From Pseudomonas sp. Seg1 (GTDB lineage: Bacteria; Pseudomonadota; Gammaproteobacteria; Pseudomonadales; Pseudomonadaceae), in contig NZ_AP021903.1 of NCBI RefSeq assembly GCF_018326005.1, positions 3,381,501 through 3,445,500 on the forward strand: 64,000 nucleotides of DNA. The letters are read 5' to 3'. Under the pieces are notes generated by a model. It did no database searches and was not told the DNA's origin. It worked only from the letters and a program-made list of their open reading frames with translations. The translations under genes were made by a program, and so were the position numbers. Positions 46,301 through 53,586 of this stretch are shown piece after piece (the first letter of the stretch is position 1; each line of letters begins with the position of its first letter).

Positions 46301-48269
46301 GGTCTCGCCGTTGTCGCTGATCAAAACAGCTGGCGCCGACGCGGTGGAAGCGTTGGGGTTGTATGTGATCGGCCCGGGCACGGGGCACAAAGGCCCGTCG
46401 GTGCTTTACACACCCTATGCCGACCAGGTGTTTCACGAATTCGAAGGCCAGACGCAACTGATCGCGGCACTGAATTCGCCGGGGCCTCTGCAGGATTTGC
46501 TGATTCGCCGGTTGCCGGCCGAGCATCAGGCGGTCTTTCGCGCATTGCTGAAGTCGAGTGTCGGCGAAACCAGTGAAATGACCCTGTCAGGCGCCGCCAT
46601 TACCGGCAATCTGTTGCACCGGTTGTTCAAGGACAACCTACAACTGTTGACGCAATTTTTGGGCTGCCAGGGGCAAAGCACGGCGCAGGGTGATTGGGAA
46701 AACGCGAAAAACCTGTTCAGCCACGGGATCAAACTGCTCTCCGGTCTGCTGCCGGGTAAATTGTCCTATCTGACGTTTCTCTGGCAGGCCTACAAGGACT
46801 TCAAGGTCTCGGCCGAAGCGCTGCAGGATCACCACTGGGCAATAGCCTTGAAAGCTTTTATCGACGGAGGGATGCAGATGATCAGTCTTGGCCGGATAGC
46901 ACTTGAGGGATCGGAAGCCTCGGCGCAGGCACCCGAGGTGGCGGTTGCGACGGCAAGGGTCAGCCGTCAGACGCCAACCACTTTGGCGACCATCACTGAA
47001 GTGACAACCAAAGCGGTCGACCTGACAAAACCACTCACGCTGCCTGTTCCACGCTGGTCAACCATCAGGCTCACGTCGCCATTGCGCACGGTGCTGCAAG
47101 TATTTGAAGCGGTAAACGTGGCACTTGAGGGTCTCAAGCGCAATGCGAAGAATGGCACCTACGAGCAGTCGCTCAGCAAGCGGATTTACAACGTTATTGC
47201 CGGCAAGGTTTATCGCGTCGAAAAACCTGGAATTGTCTGGCGCATCGTCACTGATCAAATCCAGGGGCCGTCGCTAAAAGAACAGGATAAGCGGCTGTTA
47301 CTGGCGCCGGATCCACACACGGTCCATTACGGCAAAGCCATTTCCAGACTGCACAATCGCTTCGTCGTCGAGCAAAGTCGGCGGACTGTGCTGAACATCG
47401 AAGCCAAGGGCATGGAGAATATCCGTCGCCATCATCCCGATAAAGCCCACGCCATTCAGCATGCAGTCGATATGGCGCGGTTCTATGCGTTCAACAGCCT
47501 GCACAATCTGGTTCAACTGAAAAACAACGTATCTGGTAGTCGTCTGAATGGCTTTCTGAAGAGTTTTTTCGGGGTCTCACAGATTGATAAGGTGCTGTTG
47601 GGCAAAATCAACAACGCCATCGTGCCTATCTGCAATGCCCTGGTCGATCCTGACGAAGACCTGATGAACACCGATCGCTTCATTGTCGGCTCAAATGTTT
47701 TCAAGTCATCGCTCATTGCGTTCGTGTTGATCAACGACAAGCAAAAAAATGTGCATTTCACCGAGCACTTCTTCAATCAACAGTTGGACTTGTACGAAGG
47801 TTTCTTGTCCGAGTCCTTCGATGTCAACGGACACGCGCAAGCTGCGACCCTGATCCACGAATTCGCCCATCAATTTTCCAAGGCCGAGGACATCGCCTCA
47901 CTGGAAGCGCGCCGACCGTTTTTCGATTTGATTGATCCTCTGACCCACTACGGACAGGAGATGCGCGATGACCTGGAGTCTTTCCAGAGCAAGGCGCTGT
48001 CACTGCTTACCCCCCGCGACGAGCTGTTTGCACATTGGAGCGCCAAAAAGGGCGCGTTTGTCAGTCTGGACAAGATTCGCGGAGGGGAAGTATTGACCCA
48101 GAATATTCTCAAGTTGACCCAGAGTTCGACCATCGATGAGGCACGCAACAAATTTTATGATCGAACGTCATCGGATGTACGTGCCGATGTCATCCTGCGC
48201 AACGCCGACTCGATCGCACGGCTGATTTGCGAGATGGGCCGACGGCTTGATCCGGTGCCCGTGCGCTGA
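43392..48269 (+). CDS. Giant toxin-like protein with C-terminal HExxH motif (dermonecrotic-toxin-like, DUF6543 type)
   Basis: A single protein of 1,625 residues with no signal peptide. The long N-terminal part (about 1-1150) has alternating helical and domain-like segments. It reads like the large Pseudomonas proteins annotated as dermonecrotic-toxin-like (DUF6543); this is a recollection, not a search result. LIKTAGADAVEALGLYVIGP and GPSVLYTPYADQVFHEF near residues 975-1018 echo the earlier GAILYTPYDGIKKYDSL near 86-102, hinting at an internally repeated module. The last third ends in a candidate zinc protease: HEFAH at 1489-1493, with possible third ligands Asp1515 or His1519. The 3' part is clearly AT-richer. 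No immunity-like gene follows and no secretion genes are adjacent. Confidence 0.8.
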   Translation: MMTTSVSPLLFPETLNSPGLWKALAKTHLLNQNDFDWLAHVKLASHTLRNEQKPPMLAQRIRITAGTQSPVTLAGSFILSATPDDNGAILYTPYDGIKKYDSLASLQTALEERVKKAAEEDELLAFLGSLQRQQLVEQPSIALTYETIEGDVFDDQKAAILASRQLNAEAMLSELKQLPSLTALLETSLDELLKEHFPNLQQGQTRTSFYTLADPSVKETSARHWHDSTSLSEAVLMRYRQQNWPAGQLHEFSNPRHTPIPGDQALWDNALKAASGKLLVLLFHAMESYWDGASAEGSTRRVFFAKALLEQARTELMIKRETGIIDAAQFATLHQMIRPAALPTRRATIENVRLWEYEPNYVELAGSLMISFSEACLDTPTLGLQVLKDYQDLKDTVQSKFLAAGHEDELYGLLSLEERKRFVGFDKPHVTGVSIGGEIFEVLFEAIITKQRQNIEYALQVFRLSDGAVDIHALFDKALDIRAMIQERLLELDAGERWTTRPVLVGVQQPSAVLAEKADNLARSCTGIEALLTGSFRGQPIATAAAQRSYLEGMQSRLGHSLYVGVRGEAQLRELSGSLKAAERAIVDTVFHSDQPSRRERRSLNGFRPDAWSLSVEREGIQALLPLAHCVLLTERGGLDDAHSGRAVLWTPALGLEVFAGIGIARQALARRLKDPVDSLTLLENLAPQKRQPHQRYTLGALRLIEDDVLPNRAQSGIEHFLARCDQVREHMKDKTGLPAALDKLKRTLIDTNLPRAIHLAKAINQQQTLPAWLGMAPVAEQQLHLELLEQWHSSVVDNKDYLSGVPTLQDYVDKTLQSLLDSRFADSKLAPKDIEITPNLTLAGPALTLGEFALNHVNIAQGTGFKVASKTTQKLPKGFDQAAVNQLLLSLEIPSTFAAQVTEALTGDSTEVQKRKQRFYRQIPWQLLQHAHAMKLQQRLSGTAFDQICQVLDMPDGIARATVEGAHALVSPLSLIKTAGADAVEALGLYVIGPGTGHKGPSVLYTPYADQVFHEFEGQTQLIAALNSPGPLQDLLIRRLPAEHQAVFRALLKSSVGETSEMTLSGAAITGNLLHRLFKDNLQLLTQFLGCQGQSTAQGDWENAKNLFSHGIKLLSGLLPGKLSYLTFLWQAYKDFKVSAEALQDHHWAIALKAFIDGGMQMISLGRIALEGSEASAQAPEVAVATARVSRQTPTTLATITEVTTKAVDLTKPLTLPVPRWSTIRLTSPLRTVLQVFEAVNVALEGLKRNAKNGTYEQSLSKRIYNVIAGKVYRVEKPGIVWRIVTDQIQGPSLKEQDKRLLLAPDPHTVHYGKAISRLHNRFVVEQSRRTVLNIEAKGMENIRRHHPDKAHAIQHAVDMARFYAFNSLHNLVQLKNNVSGSRLNGFLKSFFGVSQIDKVLLGKINNAIVPICNALVDPDEDLMNTDRFIVGSNVFKSSLIAFVLINDKQKNVHFTEHFFNQQLDLYEGFLSESFDVNGHAQAATLIHEFAHQFSKAEDIASLEARRPFFDLIDPLTHYGQEMRDDLESFQSKALSLLTPRDELFAHWSAKKGAFVSLDKIRGGEVLTQNILKLTQSSTIDEARNKFYDRTSSDVRADVILRNADSIARLICEMGRRLDPVPVR

Positions 48270-48281
48270 AAACCGGACATG

Positions 48282-48315
48282 AAAAAGGCGCAGGTCGTAA
48301 CCTGCGCCTTTTTCG
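48282..48315. terminator. Bidirectional terminator between toxin-like gene and PepSY gene
   Basis: AAAAAGGCGCAGGT pairs with ACCTGCGCCTTTTT around CGTA: a strong stem with A and T tracts for both strands, between convergent genes. Confidence 0.9.
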
Positions 48316-48327
48316 GGTCAAGCCGGA

Positions 48328-48597
48328 TCAGTCTTTCTGATCACGCAGCACATTGCCCGATGCGCCGTCGATGCGGAATTCGTAGACGATGCCATCGGCC
48401 TTGCGTCCTTCGCCTTCCCAGTAACCGTCGTTGTCGGCCTCGATTTTGTAGATTTCTACATAACCGGCCTTGGTTTTAGCGGTTTCGATGGCTTTTTCGA
48501 TAGTGATCCAGCCTGCGCCTGGCTTGTCAGCCAACGCGGCACCCGCGCTGAGCAAAGTGGCAGTGGCAATCAGGGCGGCGAAAGTCTTTTTGATCAT
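48328..48597 (-). CDS. Secreted PepSY-domain protein
   Basis: An 89-residue periplasmic protein. The signal peptide ends at ALA (residue 23), followed by one PepSY domain: WITIEKAIETAKTKAGYVEIYKIE, then YEFRIDGASGNVLRDQ. PepSY domains often inhibit proteases or sit near two-component systems. The start at 48597 follows GGAGTGA. It is convergent with the toxin-like gene that carries an HExxH motif. A functional link is tempting but unsupported, since PepSY proteins are common. Confidence 0.88.
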   Translation of the reverse strand: MIKKTFAALIATATLLSAGAALADKPGAGWITIEKAIETAKTKAGYVEIYKIEADNDGYWEGEGRKADGIVYEFRIDGASGNVLRDQKD

Positions 48598-48680
48598 TTT
48601 TTCACTCCATTTATGGATAGTGGTCATTGGCGTCCTGCTTTTTGGGCGCCTGTGGGAAAAATAAGTTCCACTTTGATGGG

Positions 48681-48705
48681 TAAATGCCATGACGGTTGTT
48701 CTCGG
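48681..48705 (+). promoter_or_regulatory. Near-match to an iron-starvation (PvdS) promoter
   Basis: TAAAT, 17 bases, then CGG (the consensus has CGT), about 45 bases before the FecR-type gene. One mismatch in the -10 makes it tentative. Confidence 0.35.
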
Positions 48706-48749
48706 TAACTTCCCGTCAAGGTTAGAATGTGCGAAATCAGGACGAGTCA

Positions 48750-49751
48750 ATGACCCAAGACACCCTCTCGGAAGCCGAATACGACGCGATCACCGATGCC
48801 GCCGCGCACTGGTGCATGCGTCTGCACGCCGCCGACTGCACGGACGACGAGCGTCGCGCATTCGAACATTGGCACGAAGCCCATCCTCTGCATGCGTTCG
48901 AGTACGAAGCCATGCTGGAAATCTGGGACGTGGCCGAGCATTTGCCGCGCCCCGAACCAGCGCTGGCCACGCCGATCCGGCAAGCCCCTCGCTCCTGGCG
49001 TCAATACACTGTAGCCGCCAGTGTCTGCGCACTGGCGTTGCCGCTGGCGGCTTTCACCGGCTGGAACCTCGGCTGGCTGCCCGACAGCTATCAGCATTTC
49101 AGCGCCACCGACAACGTCCGTCAGGTCACCCTGAGTGATGGCAGTCAGCTTGAGTTGAACCTCAATACTGATCTGACCTTCAGCAACTACAAGGACGAGC
49201 GGCGGGTCACGCTGAAAAAAGGCGAGGCGTTCTTCACCGTCAGTCATGACACCTCGCACCCGTTTGTCGTGCGCGCCGGTGAAGGCAAAATCCGCGTGAC
49301 CGGCACGCGCTTCAACGTCTGGATGTATGAAGATCAAGTGCGAGTGAACCTGATCGAAGGTTCAGTGCTGGTGACCAGCAACAGTGCATTACCGGGCGAC
49401 GGGTTGCGCCTGGGGCCGGCCATGCAGGCACGCTATAAACACGGCGATTACATGCCGCAGATCAGCCAGACCTATCCCGGCGACACTTCGCTGACCTGGC
49501 GCAGCGGCAAACTGGTGCTGGACAACCTGGCACTCAATGACGCCCTGCCACTGATCAATCGTTACCTGGACAAGCCGTTGATGCTCGCCGACAGCAGCAC
49601 TGGCTCGATTCGCGTGGGCGGCATTTACAACGTCAAAGAACTGCACAATCTGGCCAACTCCCTGCCCAAGGTGTTGCCCGTCTACCTGACGCGCAACAAG
49701 GAAGGCAACCCGGTAATCAACCCGATGCCGCAACAGCCGCCAAAAAACTGA
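48750..49751 (+). CDS. FecR-type transmembrane anti-sigma regulator (orphan)
   Basis: Inner-membrane sigma-factor regulator of 333 residues. The cytoplasmic part (1-80) is a FecR N-terminal domain (WCMRLHAADCTDDERRAFEHW). A transmembrane helix follows at about 87-110. The periplasmic FecR domain has QVTLSDGSQLELNLNTDL and RFNVWMYEDQVRVNLIEGSV, and a C-terminal STN-interacting region includes LVLDNLALNDALPLINRYL. I chose the ATG at 48750 with AGGACGAG upstream. FecR genes normally follow a FecI-type sigma gene; none is here and no STN-bearing receptor is adjacent. Next to pvdQ, an FpvR-like role over PvdS is a reasonable guess. Confidence 0.88.
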   Translation: MTQDTLSEAEYDAITDAAAHWCMRLHAADCTDDERRAFEHWHEAHPLHAFEYEAMLEIWDVAEHLPRPEPALATPIRQAPRSWRQYTVAASVCALALPLAAFTGWNLGWLPDSYQHFSATDNVRQVTLSDGSQLELNLNTDLTFSNYKDERRVTLKKGEAFFTVSHDTSHPFVVRAGEGKIRVTGTRFNVWMYEDQVRVNLIEGSVLVTSNSALPGDGLRLGPAMQARYKHGDYMPQISQTYPGDTSLTWRSGKLVLDNLALNDALPLINRYLDKPLMLADSSTGSIRVGGIYNVKELHNLANSLPKVLPVYLTRNKEGNPVINPMPQQPPKN

Positions 49752-49780
49752 AGGCCGCGCCCCTTGCGGGATGCGGCCTT
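49751..49780. terminator. Bidirectional hairpin between convergent fecR-type gene and pvdQ
   Basis: AAGGCCGC and GCGGCCTT form an eight-base stem around a 14-base loop, starting at the last base of the fecR-type stop codon. No long T-run. Confidence 0.6.
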
Positions 49781-49807
49781 CAACGTTTGCTCAACTGACG
49801 TTCGGTT

Positions 49808-52153
49808 TTACTGCGCGGCGACTTTCCCCGCCTTGTCCAACGCCCCGCGAATGGTCTGCACCTGATAGTGCGGATCCGCCTGGATCTGCTGCTCGGTGAA
49901 TGGCATCACACTCCACTGCTTCTTCGAGAAGGCCTCGGTCTGATCCCGCGCATACTTCGATGCTGGATCGCTGGACAGCGAGAATGCCAACAGCCCCTGC
50001 GCGTGCGGGCCCTTTTCATCGAACGTCACCACTTGCAGGTAGCTGGTGCCGCTGACCACTTCAAGTTTGCCGTCTTCGCGTGGCACGCTCTGGATGGCGT
50101 TGTAGATCCCCAGCGTGCCCGGCCCGCCATGAATCGGCGTCTGCTGCCCGCCGCTGCTGACCACCTGGATATCGCCCCAACGGGTTTTCGGCGTAAGCCC
50201 CATCTTGCCGGCCAGTTCAGCCGATGCCAGCATCGCCGCGCGCAATGCCTTGGCCACCTCTGGCTGCTCGATCGCCAGACCACGCGGCGTGTGTTGCGGA
50301 TCTTTTGCATCGAAGGCAACGCGCCAGACATCGGCGGAGCCCTGCATGGCCTGCATGATGTTCTGGAAGTGCACCAGGCCTGCGCCCGAATCCAGATTGG
50401 CCCGACCGTCCCACGCCTTGAGGCTCGCGCATACCGGTTTCAGTGCTTGCGCATCAGCCCCCAGATCGGCGGCGCAGAACTTCAACAGATCCGGTACGAC
50501 CTGAGTCGCCAGATACACCTGATCATCCATCACCATCTGCTGCAAATCTTTCACCGCCAGCGGACCTTTTTTGCTCAGGCCCGCCAGACGATCGAGGGCA
50601 AAGCGCGAACGCAGGCCCAACGGTTGACCGTCCTGACTGATCACTGGCGAGAAACCGGTCAGCGGTTGCGCCGGGTTGGCCAGCCATGCGGAATCGTTGG
50701 AGTGCTGGACGAAGTCCTTGCGCAACAGTTGCGGCAATTGGCTGGACGCATAGATGCCCTTCTGCGCCGCTTGCGGATCAATGTCCCAGGCGCAGGCGCT
50801 GTTGGAGCCGTCCAGCACGATCATCTGTGTGCCGATGCGCGGGTCGCTGCACCGGGCAAGTTTTTCGCGGCTGACGTTCGGCACCACCGACAGGTTCATG
50901 TACAGCGTCTGCCCCTTGTCATCGACGGCGAGCGTGTTGACCCATGGAATGCCCTGGATCTTGTGCACCGAATCCTGCAGCGCCTGAAGCGTCGGGGCCT
51001 GATTCATCGCATACCACTGCGTGAGGACGCGATCGTTGTCGAGGTTGGCATCGCGCAGGCTGTAGGCGAACTGATTGTCCCAGTCGAGCTTGCCCGGCCA
51101 TTGCACGATCGGGCCGAACTTAGAGCTGTAAACGTCGCGGGCCACCGGCACCACTTGCCCGTCAGCCTGTTTGACCTGCACGGTAACGGTCTGCTTGTTC
51201 ATGGGCACGGATTGACCGTCGAGCAGATAATGCGTCGGGTCTTTCGGATCGAGTTGCAGGCGATACAGGGTGAAGTGCTTCGATGAGTCGACCGTGTGCG
51301 TCCAGGCCAGATGCTGGTTGAAGCCGATGTTGATCATCGGCAGGCCCGGCAAGGCCGCGCCCATCACGTCGAGTTTGCCCGGGATGGTCAGGTGCATTTG
51401 ATAGAAGCGCATGCCGCCGACCCACGGAAAGTGCGGGTTGGCCAAGAGCATGCCGCGACCGTTGAACGAGCGTTCGCTGCCCACCGCCACCGCATTGCTG
51501 CCACGATCCAGGGCAAAACGCTGCTGACGGGCGTCGGCCATCTGGTAGGCGTGCTTATCGTGTTCGACGCGAGCCGTAGCCTGCGGAGGTGTCGCACCCG
51601 CCAGTGCTTCGGCGAATTGGCCGACACCGCCCTCGACCAGCAGACGGCGGGTCAGTTTGACCAGATCTTCCGGCGCAATGTCGCGTACCCACTCGCCCTG
51701 ACATTGCTGCGGCAACCCCTGCGGACGACGCTCGGCGAGATAACGGTTGTAGCCAGCGGCGTAACCTTCGACCAGATCCCGCACCTGTGCCGGCTGGGCT
51801 TGCCAGAACGCATTGACCGCTTCAGGCGTATTGAGCCAGTTGAAGAAGACGTCGCTGACGCGGTTTTCGCGTTCTTCCACGGTCAATTGATCCGGACCGA
51901 AGTAACGTGAGCGCTGGCCATTGACTGTAACAATCTCGTTGGCCAACAGGCACAGGTTGTCCTGTGCGTACGCATAACCGATGCCGAAACCCAGGCCGCG
52001 CTCATCTTCGGCGCGGATATGCGGCACACCAAAACCGGTACGACGAATCTCGGCGCTGGCATCAACGGCCGAGGTCAATGCATGAGCCGACGGGCTCAGC
52101 CCGAAAAACAGACCGGCAAGGGTCAGCCCGGTTAATTGCCTGGAAATAATCAC
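49808..52153 (-). CDS. pvdQ: Acyl-homoserine lactone acylase PvdQ
   Basis: Periplasmic Ntn-hydrolase of 781 residues that removes the fatty-acid chain from pyoverdine precursors and also cleaves long-chain acyl-homoserine lactones. The signal peptide ends at AHA. Segments match PvdQ as I remember it: [33 protein letters not shown], and the autoprocessing site [14 protein letters not shown] with nucleophile Ser219. The later [18 protein letters not shown] and [18 protein letters not shown] also fit. I chose the GTG at 52153 because AGGAG lies six bases upstream. A PvdS-type promoter sits about 120 bases upstream. It is not next to other pyoverdine biosynthesis genes in this window. Confidence 0.93.
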   Translation of the reverse strand: MIISRQLTGLTLAGLFFGLSPSAHALTSAVDASAEIRRTGFGVPHIRAEDERGLGFGIGYAYAQDNLCLLANEIVTVNGQRSRYFGPDQLTVEERENRVSDVFFNWLNTPEAVNAFWQAQPAQVRDLVEGYAAGYNRYLAERRPQGLPQQCQGEWVRDIAPEDLVKLTRRLLVEGGVGQFAEALAGATPPQATARVEHDKHAYQMADARQQRFALDRGSNAVAVGSERSFNGRGMLLANPHFPWVGGMRFYQMHLTIPGKLDVMGAALPGLPMINIGFNQHLAWTHTVDSSKHFTLYRLQLDPKDPTHYLLDGQSVPMNKQTVTVQVKQADGQVVPVARDVYSSKFGPIVQWPGKLDWDNQFAYSLRDANLDNDRVLTQWYAMNQAPTLQALQDSVHKIQGIPWVNTLAVDDKGQTLYMNLSVVPNVSREKLARCSDPRIGTQMIVLDGSNSACAWDIDPQAAQKGIYASSQLPQLLRKDFVQHSNDSAWLANPAQPLTGFSPVISQDGQPLGLRSRFALDRLAGLSKKGPLAVKDLQQMVMDDQVYLATQVVPDLLKFCAADLGADAQALKPVCASLKAWDGRANLDSGAGLVHFQNIMQAMQGSADVWRVAFDAKDPQHTPRGLAIEQPEVAKALRAAMLASAELAGKMGLTPKTRWGDIQVVSSGGQQTPIHGGPGTLGIYNAIQSVPREDGKLEVVSGTSYLQVVTFDEKGPHAQGLLAFSLSSDPASKYARDQTEAFSKKQWSVMPFTEQQIQADPHYQVQTIRGALDKAGKVAAQ

Positions 52154-52457
52154 GCTCGCTCCTGATCGAAATGCCGAAGAGCGGATCTGGCGCTGCCACA
52201 CGAAGACGATATGACGGGCAATGGATCCGCTCTGGAAACACCCACGCGTCCACGCGCAATGAGCCTGTCCTGAAAACGAACCCGAAGAAAAAATATTTAG
52301 TGCGGCGCAGGGCGTTTTTTGCCCGGCATTACAAGGTGAGGACGAATTTCCGACAAATTTTCTACATTTTTTCTTTCATGATTTGTCGAGCTGATACGTC
52401 TTGTTTAGAGAACGCAAAAAAACCTTTCCCGATCAGGCTCTGAAAAGGAGTAATCGC
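52154..52457. other. Divergent control region of pvdQ and a Fur-like gene
   Basis: A 304-base region, AT-rich in the middle. It holds the PvdS-type promoter for pvdQ (52276-52299, minus strand) and a hairpin-like GGGCGTTTTTTGCCC at about 52310-52325. Further T-rich DNA precedes the plus-strand gene at 52458. No clear Fur box (GATAAT triplets) was seen. Confidence 0.55.
52276..52299 (-). promoter_or_regulatory. PvdS-type iron-starvation promoter of pvdQ
   Basis: On the minus strand TAAAT is followed after exactly 16 bases by CGT, the published PvdS recognition pattern, about 120 bases before the pvdQ start. Spacing and both elements match perfectly. Confidence 0.75.
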
Positions 52458-52835
52458 ATGTACAACTCGCAACTACCAACGGACGGTAGCCAGGCCCCAC
52501 AAGGAGTTTCCATGAGCCCCCACGCGAGCGATTTCGGGCAACGCGTCGAGCGTCACGGTAACGAACGCATCCGGCTGTTGCTGAAAAGTTTCGGTCTGCG
52601 CACCAGCCTGATTCGCCTGAAAGTCATCGACGCGCTGCTGGTCGCAGCACAAAGCGAGCGCCGTCTGGGCGTGCGTGGCGTCCACAGCCAATTGCTCGAC
52701 CTGGATATTCCGCTGTCCTTCCTCAGTGTGCGCGAAGTCCTCAAGCGTCTGTGCGCCGAAGGCGTGATCACCTTCAATGCGGACAAGAGCTACAGCCTGC
52801 ATCCACAGGCTGCTGCCGTGCTCAACAACGACTGA
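52458..52835 (+). CDS. Fur-like winged-helix regulator lacking metal sites
   Basis: A 125-residue protein whose centre matches the Fur DNA-binding fold: ERIRLLLKSFGLRTSLIRLKVIDALL, then HSQLLDLDIPLSFLSVREVLKRLCAEGVI. The HHDH metal-binding and CxxC zinc motifs of real Fur proteins are absent, and the dimerisation domain is missing. AAAGGAG precedes the ATG at 52458. It is divergent from pvdQ with about 300 bases between, so a link to iron regulation is possible. Similar proteins are often annotated as Fe2+/Zn2+ uptake regulators without evidence. Confidence 0.8.
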   Translation: MYNSQLPTDGSQAPQGVSMSPHASDFGQRVERHGNERIRLLLKSFGLRTSLIRLKVIDALLVAAQSERRLGVRGVHSQLLDLDIPLSFLSVREVLKRLCAEGVITFNADKSYSLHPQAAAVLNND

Positions 52836-52853
52836 AGCGTAGAGCGATCGCCG

Positions 52854-53042
52854 TCAGGGCTTGACCTTGCGGCGCATCACGCCGTTGATCACCACCACAA
52901 CCACCGCCACACCGATGGCGATGTACTGGAACGTCTTTTCATCGATTTTTCCGGCGTTTTGCAGCCAGGACAGGCCGAGCATGATCGCCAGTACGGACAC
53001 GGCGATCAGAATCGAATAAATCAAGCGTTGCTTCTGGGTCAT
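52854..53042 (-). CDS. Small two-helix membrane protein, unknown function
   Basis: A 62-residue protein with two hydrophobic segments (LIYSILIAVSVLAIMLGLSWL and YIAIGVAVVVVVINGVM) and a basic tail. The start at 53042 follows CAGGAAG. No family recognised. It is convergent with the Fur-like gene. Confidence 0.75.
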   Translation of the reverse strand: MTQKQRLIYSILIAVSVLAIMLGLSWLQNAGKIDEKTFQYIAIGVAVVVVVINGVMRRKVKP

Positions 53043-53199
53043 TGCGGCTTCCTGAATCTTTGAAATGTATCCGGTTTGTATCCGTTCGCATGCCATGCAC
53101 TTACCGTGTTTCGGGGATGCACCGACGCAAACGGGGTCTCATGTTACAGCCGATGAAGAGTTTTGGCTTCATGACGGCATCACCATGAGGACTTTTGAA

Positions 53200-53340
53200 A
53201 TGCTGCGTCGAATCACCTGGCTGATTCCCCTTCTCGCCCTGCTGACCCTGAGCGGTTGCATCATCTTCCCCCACGGCGGCTGGCATGACGATCACCATCG
53301 CTATTACCAGGGCGGTCCTGGTTATTATCAACATCGTTAG
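53200..53340 (+). CDS. Very small lipoprotein, unknown function
   Basis: A 46-residue lipoprotein precursor with lipobox LSGC (Cys20). The mature part of about 27 residues is rich in His, Tyr and Gly (HGGWHDDHHRYYQGGPGYYQ), which could bind metal. The start at 53200 has GAGG about ten bases upstream; an ATG at 53185 is an alternative. Confidence 0.72.
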   Translation: MLRRITWLIPLLALLTLSGCIIFPHGGWHDDHHRYYQGGPGYYQHR

Positions 53341-53408
53341 AACAGGATTGTTCGCCCTGCTCACTGACCGATAAATGCGCAGGGACATTCACAGCCCACC
53401 CCACTTCC

Positions 53409-53442
53409 AACAATGCCCGCTTACAGCGGGCATTGTTTTTTG
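53409..53442 (+). terminator. Terminator upstream of the lux-like operon
   Basis: AACAATGCCCGC pairs with GCGGGCATTGTT around TTACA and is followed by a T-run. It ends the small lipoprotein unit and insulates the next operon. Confidence 0.9.
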
Positions 53443-53517
53443 CGCAACTTGCCCACGACGCATCCTGGATCCAATAAACACGATGCAAGCATTTGAAATT
53501 TAATGTCGTAGCAAACA

Positions 53518-53546
53518 ACTAGGTCACCCACACCACACCCCCTAGT
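53518..53546 (+). promoter_or_regulatory. Inverted repeat before the lux-like operon, possible operator
   Basis: ACTAGG and CCTAGT are inverted, 17 bases apart, about 40 bases before the MFS gene. A regulator dimer could bind here. No promoter consensus nearby is convincing. Confidence 0.35.
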
Positions 53547-53586
53547 CTCTGCAAGCTTCCTGAAAACTAACTGACAAGGATGTTTT

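Noticed and set aside
43392..48269. Reading the giant gene as a type VI or contact-dependent toxin with immunity gene
   Set aside because: No VgrG, PAAR, Hcp, two-partner or RHS features and no immunity-like small gene follow; the next gene is a convergent PepSY protein.
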